Source: Cinnamomum chago
Lineage: Eukaryota > Streptophyta > Magnoliopsida > Laurales > Lauraceae
Length of the DNA: 64,000 nucleotides
Direction of reading: 5' to 3'
Assembly: GCA_038049695.1 (NCBI GenBank)
Contig: CP142457.1
Coordinates: forward strand, 24,938,501 to 25,002,500
A program made the translations under genes and the position numbers. This document shows positions 57,985 to 64,000 of this stretch, one piece after another; within the stretch, counting starts at the first letter, position 1, and each line of letters opens with the position of its first letter. Below the pieces are notes generated by a model. The model did not search any database. It was not told the DNA's origin and worked only from the letters and a program-made list of their open reading frames with translations.

Positions 57985-60007
57985 GGAGATGGGGAGAATT
58001 AAAAGGGGGGAGGGACTAGGCCAAGCCCTGTCCTCAGTGAATGGGCCAAATCCCTGGAAGGGCCATAGGGCCTAGGAGCTTACCTGGCCCTAGCAGGCTA
58101 GGGTTGGGCTTCGAGGGTAAACCTAACATTAACCCCTTCTTTATTCGAGCTTGAATTGTCAAGGTAATGCAAAGATCACTATGATGGTATATAGAAATCT
58201 CACTTTACTATAATCTGATTTAATAGGGGGATCGCTGGGATATCATTTACTATCTAAGAGAACACTATTTGATGGTGTTGGTGAATCTTATCTTTTAACT
58301 CATCAATTTTATGCCCTTGATAAAATGCATTCCAACGAATTCTCATGAATTAAAAACCGAACAAACAAATAAAAAAAATTTAGAGTACTTTCCTCAATAA
58401 CATGTCATTGAGATCTTTTATCACATTGTTTATCAAGTTCGACCCATCAAAGAGGTGTGCCATTGGAGTTGACTTTGAATATAAGACTAAACATTACCCA
58501 ACTATTAAAAGCTCACATAAGAATCATGCAAGAATAAACCCACATATACAACAATTATATGTAAATGGGCCATTAAAAAAAAAAAACAAGAAAACAAAAC
58601 AAAACAAAACCATAGCCATGCATAGCTTATGTACATAACAATTGCATAAGAATCATATAAAAAATGAATATAAGAATCAAATAAGAACTCACGTAAGAAT
58701 CACATAACCATCACGCTCAAAGAAACCCATATATATGACTAAACAAATCCACAAATATATACATAAGAATAATAAGAGGCCAGATTGGGCCTAGTATTTT
58801 ACAAACCTGGCCTTCAAATTGGTGGGCCTTGAAAAAAAATTTTCAAAGACCCACCCTCGAACATTTTAAGAAAAAGAAAAGCCCTTAGTTTACGGCCTTT
58901 TTAAGGGCTGTGCTAGGTTGGGTACTCACATAGAAGGGCCCAACTGATAACCCTAATTGGTATGGTTTCCCATCTCAAGTTAATACCTTGATCTTGTGAT
59001 TATTTGTATCACATTCTTATTGGGGCTTAATGGGGTCGAAGGGTAGAGAATGTAGTGTAAATAAGGTTGCAAAGTAAATGGCCTTGGATAGGATGAAATA
59101 AGATTTTTTCCAGTCTAAATACATAATGCACAATTATGAGCTACGGAATTTAATTTAAATGGGATGGGAACAAGTGCCATTTTCCCAAATTTTCTCCCAG
59201 ATTAGTTTCTTCCAAATAGAAGAAAAGAAAAGAAAAAGATTTTCATAAACTCCATCGGAGTCTTAAGCTGTAGAAAGGGGCAGGGTAGATCTGATTAAGA
59301 GCCTATTTGTTTCATGCAGTTGAATGCCTGGTAATTCTAAGGCTTGTATTTCTAGAAATGGTTAAATTTGATGAAATAAAGATGAGGTGAATATCCAAAA
59401 TACTCATCAAATAATCTCCCTTTAAAGATGAGAAATGAGTACCCAACCATCAACCTTGTAATTTGAATCCCAAGAAAGTCCAGTTCCATCTACATCTCAA
59501 CCTCGCATTCATCATCTCTATACTCCATCTTATAGCCTTCATCCCCTCACCTTTGGGTTTTTTTTTTTAAATTACAGCACTCACACACTGACCCAAATCC
59601 CACACCATCTACGCTACAATCAAGGTTGATCCCTGGTTGTTTCCGTGGGAGATAAATCAATACCACGACATGAGGTATAAGTGCCAACACAATATATATA
59701 TAGATGGATGTAATCACATGCCTTAGGATCATCAGAGACAACTCCCGCATATCCCCAAGCACCTAACATGATGAAATATGTGATTTCTCCTGTTTGAATT
59801 TCTCTCAAAGGAGGAAACTTCTCAACCACATTTTTCAAATTGTAGCAGAAATGGTTCTCTCATAAGAAACTGGACAGAGAAACTCTGGTGAAATGAATGA
59901 TAATATCAAAATAAACATTGAACCAACAACTTTTTCCCTTTTTAAAATGGTTTTCTCCATCCAAATGAAACATGGTGGAGATCCAATACTACAGAATAGT
60001 GGTGAAT
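57985..60007. other. Unassigned stretch, including GGGCCTAGG-rich ends of a decayed element
   Basis: 58,010-58,110 (GGCCAAGCCCTGTCC, GGGCCTAGGAGC) and 58,790-58,950 (GGCCTTTTTAAGGGCTGTGC) are GC-rich segments around an AT-rich core. They resemble the two ends of a diverged non-autonomous DNA element without a visible TSD. 58,950-60,000 has no recognised gene; short AT repeats lie at 59,692-59,702. Confidence 0.35.
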
Positions 60008-61015
60008 AGGGCTGCACATGGGCGGTTCAGATCGGTTTAACACTAAAACCAACAACCAAACCGAACCTGTTGGTTTTTTAATTAACTGATCCAATCCGAC
60101 CGATGGAAATGGCTTAAACCGAACCGAACCGAACCAAACAGTTCGGTTTGGTTTGGTCGGTTAAACCGTTGTTTTTTTTTTTTTTTTTTTTAAAATTAGA
60201 CATTGAAAATTTCAAAATGATGATACCTCATCCTTTGCATTTATTCCAATGTTTAGTGCAAACATAAAAACCCAACATTCCAAATTGGACTAAACGCATA
60301 TTAAAAATAATTCTACTCCAAAAAGAGAGTTTGGACTAAACGCAAGTGCACAAAAAAAAAAAAACAATAGCCAACTTACAGTGAAACATTCATTCCATAT
60401 GATACCATTTGGAATTACAATAAAATAATAGTTCATGTAAAAAAAAGTCACACACAAATGGAATCTAGCTATATCAGAACCCACTGTATTTTTTAGAAAC
60501 GAAGGTTTCTTAACACATTGGTTAGGTGAGACCAAAACCAACCATCAAAAGGCAAAGCTCTACTGGCTTTTCTAGCATTCTTAAGAGTACAACCTTCTGA
60601 TAAAAACTTCATTGAAACAAGGTAGGAATTATGATGGAAGGAAAATACCCTGTACAGTAATCCCTCCATCTGCAATGAAGTATCAAAAGACATTTGAGAG
60701 ATTAGAGGAGATGCACTGAGGCAGTGTTGACGATTGAGTTCATGTGAGAATGGAGTTGTGGAATGTAACTTTGAAAGTAGTAAAAAACGAAACCCTAAGG
60801 CTAAAATAGTAAAAAAGGAACACTTAAGTTACTACATACGAACGGTTCGGTTTAAGCGGTTAACCGTGGGCTCAAACCGATAACCAACCGATGTAAGCGG
60901 TTTTTATGATTTTCAAACCGTTAACCGAACCGATATACTATAAACCAATCCGAACCGCCCGGTTCAGTCGGTTCAGTTTGGTTTTGTGGTGATACCGGAT
61001 TTTTTGTATAGCCCT
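60008..61015. mobile_element. 1.0-kb non-autonomous element with 10-bp TSD and CGGTTCGGTTT-rich ends
   Basis: The ends AGGGCTGCACA and the complement of TGTATAGCCCT are inverted. The flanks are a perfect 10-bp duplication AGTGGTGAAT at 59,998-60,007 and 61,016-61,025. Both subterminal zones have many AACCGAACC/GGTTCGGTT words in opposite orientation. TSD length is in the Mutator-like range. No protein is encoded. Confidence 0.85.
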
Positions 61016-61025
61016 AGTGGTGAAT

Positions 61026-61841
61026 CTCCACAGTGGTATTCTCCATATGAGGTAAAGAAGATTCCACAGTAGTCATAAGACTACAACCAGTATTGGGGTT
61101 GAGATTGATGTGCTAATCTTGGATTTTGGTTTAGGATTGAGGTACTAAATTAGGATATTAACACAAAGATTTGAGTTTTTTCCATGGTTGCTACTTCCAG
61201 ACAATTTTTTGTTTGCAAATACCCCAAACCAAATCCCCTCTCCAGAACCCCACAATTCGAACAATTATAGATACTGAAAATGAAAAGAAAAAAAGAAAAT
61301 AGAGAAGATGGAAGAGAGAAGGCCGAAAAAATCACCTTTTATGACAGGTTTTTGATGAAATCTCAAATGGAGGATGGCCGTTGGAGTAGTCGGCAGTTCC
61401 ACCGGAGGATCTGGCCGGAATATCTAAGAGAGCAAGGAGCGGAGATGGAGGGCAGGAGCTGAGACACAGGGGGAGGGAAAGAGAGAGCAGGGAGGGGAGA
61501 GGGAGAGGTAAGGCAGGAGCCAAGCTTAGGGAGAGGGAAATAGAGATCAAGGAGTGGAGAGGGAGAGGGAGAGGGAGAGGGAAAGGGAGAGAGAAAGAGA
61601 GAGCAGGGAGCAGAGGAGAAAGAGAGAAAAAAGGCAAGAGAGGAAAAAGGGAAGATAGGAGAACGATTTTGTTTGGGCGTTTAGGGATTGAAATTTGAGG
61701 AATGAGATGACCGTGTCGTTCAACAGCTTTAGGGTAAAGTTGTCCAAATCCCTCATACGAACACTATAATTGTTATTTTGGTGTATTTCAGGCTAAATCG
61801 GGGTGAGACATGTTTAGCACCATTTATTTGGTAAAATTTCC
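61026..61841 (-). repeat. TIR end related to the giant MULE, right side
   Basis: On the minus strand the sequence starts GGAAATTTTACCAAATAAAT at 61,841 and keeps the landmarks of the 32,102 and 34,319 ends: GTGTTCGTA, TTTGGACAA, TTTACCC. A degraded palindrome (GACCGTGTCGTT on the plus strand, about 61,709) lies about 125 bp from the tip, then a pyrimidine-rich block (purine-rich on plus, 61,460-61,660). It could be the right end of the MULE whose transposase lies at 28.8-31.25 kb, but no matching left end or TSD was found. Confidence 0.6.
61460..61650. repeat. GGGAGA/GAGAGA-rich low-complexity block
   Basis: An irregular purine-rich run of GAGAGG, GGGAGA and GGAAAG words. Open frames on the complement are a by-product of composition. 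Confidence 0.9.
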
Positions 61842-62025
61842 TTAAATTTCTTATAAATCATCTAATATTTATGTATATTTCTTATATAATGAATTATATT
61901 GCCCGTGCTTTGCTAGTTTTAATTCTGATTTCGACTGTGTTAGAATTCTTGTCATCCTGCGAATATTTTCCCTACAACTAATGGCACATTTAATTCCTTT
62001 CTTTTCCTCTTCCCCAAGAGCATTA

Positions 62026-62563
62026 GGGCATGTTTGTGTAACACTTTTTCGCGGAAAAGTTGACGATTTTCCTCGGAAAACCCATTTTTCTGGCGTTTGG
62101 TGCGGAACAATTCCGCGGAAATGCTTTCCTGCCTCGTCAGCATTTTCTTTGATAATTGTGGAAATGGGTTTCCCATGGGGGGGGGGGGTATGGGAAATGG
62201 TTTTCCTCGAAAAACTTCTCCCTCTTTTCCTCACTCTTGTCCATTTCAACCCAAAAACCCTATAACTATTTCATTTTTTATTTTTTTATATAAATTATTA
62301 TTTAATGTTAAATAAATAATATATATGTTATGTTATTTTTCTTCAAAAAATTATATCACCAAATAAGAAATTTTGATTTTCTATAAGGAATCCACAGCCG
62401 CACCAAACAACATCTGCACCAATTTAATTAGGAAATTCTTTTTACACCAAACATGAATTTCTAAATTCTACGGAAATCCTTTTTCGAGGTTTTCATTTCT
62501 ATGAAATTTGCTGACGTGGCAATTTCCTCTTTCCGCGGAAAGGGTGTGTACACAAACGTGCCC
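62026..62563. mobile_element. Tourist-like (PIF/Harbinger) MITE, copy 2
   Basis: Starts GGGCATGTTTGTGTAACAC and ends CACAAACGTGCCC, flanked by TTA at 62,023-62,025 and 62,564-62,566. It is closely similar along its whole length to 21,993-22,523. It differs mainly by point changes and a longer G run (62,177-62,188). Many CCGCGGAAA words are near both ends. Confidence 0.92.
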
Positions 62564-62566
62564 TTA

Positions 62567-63540
62567 CTCTTCTCCTCTTTATTTCCTCTTGATTTCCAGC
62601 CAGCGCAGATTTTCGGCATCCCCTCAAAGAACAGCTCCAACTTATCTTCGTCTCTTCATCTCTCCATCATCTCTGATTTTCATCTATTCTCCAGGGACGG
62701 TCAGGCAAACCATCTCTGCTCCCATTGTGTTTCATGTTAGGGCATTTGTTTTCTTTGATATATTCTTTCGTTAGAATTGAGGACTTTTCAACGTTTATGG
62801 GGATTTTATAGGGCAATTTAAGGCTGTTTCTGATCTTGAACGATTGCATCCATATCCACCTCCCAGGTACAAAGCAAGTAAGGGACTTGATCAGACTTGA
62901 TCCCAGGTATCAAATTGAATAAAAAAAAAACCCTTCTCTTTTGTAGATTATATATTGCTAATTAATGTTTCTTCTTTATTCTGGTCCTTTATTTTCCTTT
63001 TCGACATAAGTAAAATGATATTCTATAAATAAAAAAAAACCCTGAGTAAATTTCTATTGAGGTGAGTAATTTATTTCCCGTCCAAAGGTGGCGAAGGAAG
63101 AAAAACTATGATTTGCAGAGTCCCTCTTCAATGACAGGCGACTACTAAAACGATATGGATATGGAGTTTCTCGCCCTTTCTACATGGTTTGTTGCTTTCG
63201 CAATTTTTTAAAATATATCTGAGTCATTCTTTGATGTTGTATAGCTGAGTTTTTTTTTTAGATTGTTTGGGATTTGTTTTGATGGAATAGATGTGAATCA
63301 TGTATGTTCTTTTGGTTCGCCAAGCAAAGTCGGGATGTTGGGGGCTTCCAAGTGGTTTAAGTTAACTTTTCATTATAATTATTTTTTCCTTTTATGCAAG
63401 CAAGGAGATTAATATTCTTTGTATTTTTGAATTTGTTTATCATCGTTTTGATGATTCTTTGAAGGATGAGATTTTTGTGATTGTTGAATGATTCAGGTGA
63501 ATTTCACATGGAGGCTTTTATCTGATAATACTTTGTAAGT
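62567..63540 (+). other. Possible 5' end of an unrecognised gene
   Basis: Directly after the MITE is a CT-rich 5'-UTR-like segment (62,567-62,690). A short open stretch around 62,790-62,866 reads VYGDFIGQFKAVSDLERLHP then YPPP, followed by a donor-like CCCAG|GTACAAAG. No methionine start or family match is evident, and 62,900-63,540 has no further recognisable exon. The purpose is unknown and this may be a captured fragment. Confidence 0.25.
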
Positions 63541-64000
63541 GCATGAAAAATCACGGACCGGGGGGGGGGGGGGTGATGCCTACGACCCACAAGGAGGAGG
63601 AGGAGGCTGCTGCCCCTGATGATGGTGGAAGAACCGCTGCCAGGAACCTGAGAAGGGGAAAAGGAAGAAGGTCAGAGGACCCTGGCCTGGGCGGCGCAAG
63701 GCTCTCCGATGCCTAAGTCAGTGTGGAACCGAGCAAAGGATAGAGATTTGGGGAAGAAGATGGACGTACCCGAAGGTCCCCCTTTTCCGTTTGTTGTAGC
63801 TATCTTTATATAGAGGGAGGAGAAGGCGTAGAGGAAGGTAAGGGACAATTAGAGGACAGTAGGGTAGCTACCTGTCTCGTCATAGCCCACTCTTGCCAGA
63901 TAGTAGAGACTGTAGTAGGGAAGTACAGTCCTCTTGTTGTCTGCTGTCCCATCGGGCTATAACTTGGTGCTTTGGGAGCTGTGGCCGTCCTGTCAGAAGA
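63541..64000 (-). mobile_element. Possible LTR, minus orientation, running off the window
   Basis: The composition changes to G-rich with a 14-G tract at 63,560-63,573 and GGAGGA repeats. On the minus strand a TATA-like TATATAAAG (about 63,806-63,814) precedes a compact leader. This resembles a retrotransposon LTR promoter, but neither end is confirmed. Confidence 0.3.

Overview
The window is nuclear DNA of a flowering plant. This is inferred from an intron-containing chloroplast-protein gene (FtsHi5-like), plant-type L1 and RTE LINEs, Copia polyprotein, MULE and CACTA elements, hAT and Tourist-type MITEs, and tRNA-derived SINEs. Large intergenic distances and very long solo LTRs suggest a big, TE-rich genome; a magnoliid or other woody angiosperm is only a guess. 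I recognise one real host gene. Nearly everything else is transposable-element DNA, often nested, and several insertions can be closed exactly by their target-site duplications (TSDs).

Layout. 1-7.1 kb: an L1 LINE (connection region, zf-RVT, RNase H, poly-A) split by a 5.3-kb LTR sequence. 7.1-12.2 kb: a decayed gag remnant, then a 3.4-kb solo LTR. 12.2-16.4 kb: a GC-ended MITE, a 5'-truncated RTE LINE with TSD, and a Copia 3' end. 16.5-21.5 kb, minus strand: exons 1 and 2 of an FtsHi5-like gene; its 4.3-kb intron carries two hAT-type elements and its upstream region carries a SINE and a Tourist-like MITE. 22-24 kb: further SINE and MITE insertions.

25.7-61.9 kb is a nested complex. An old MULE transposase pseudogene (28.8-31.25 kb) has a tandem array with the palindrome AACGATATCGTT just upstream. 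Copia DNA (31.25-56.83 kb) cuts it off. The Copia leader is itself interrupted by a 16.8-kb element (32,102-48,915) with about 2.05-kb terminal inverted repeats and a perfect 9-bp TSD, i.e. a giant Mutator-like element. It carries an exon of a GH9 endoglucanase (Pack-MULE-like capture), two more palindrome arrays, an array of hairpins built on GGTTCGAACC, three L1 3' ends, a CACTA 3' end, and a diverged second copy of its own TIR. A related TIR end lies at 61,841.

The most unusual signal is the dispersed ~145-bp repeat with the 12-bp palindrome. It occurs in five places and both orientations: upstream of the MULE transposase, inside the giant element and beyond the Copia. The same palindrome sits about 120 bp from each tip of the giant element's TIRs. 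This suggests, without proof, a shared protein-binding site for a transposase or host factor. 62-64 kb holds a second Tourist-like MITE copy, a possible 5' end of a gene and an LTR-like tail.
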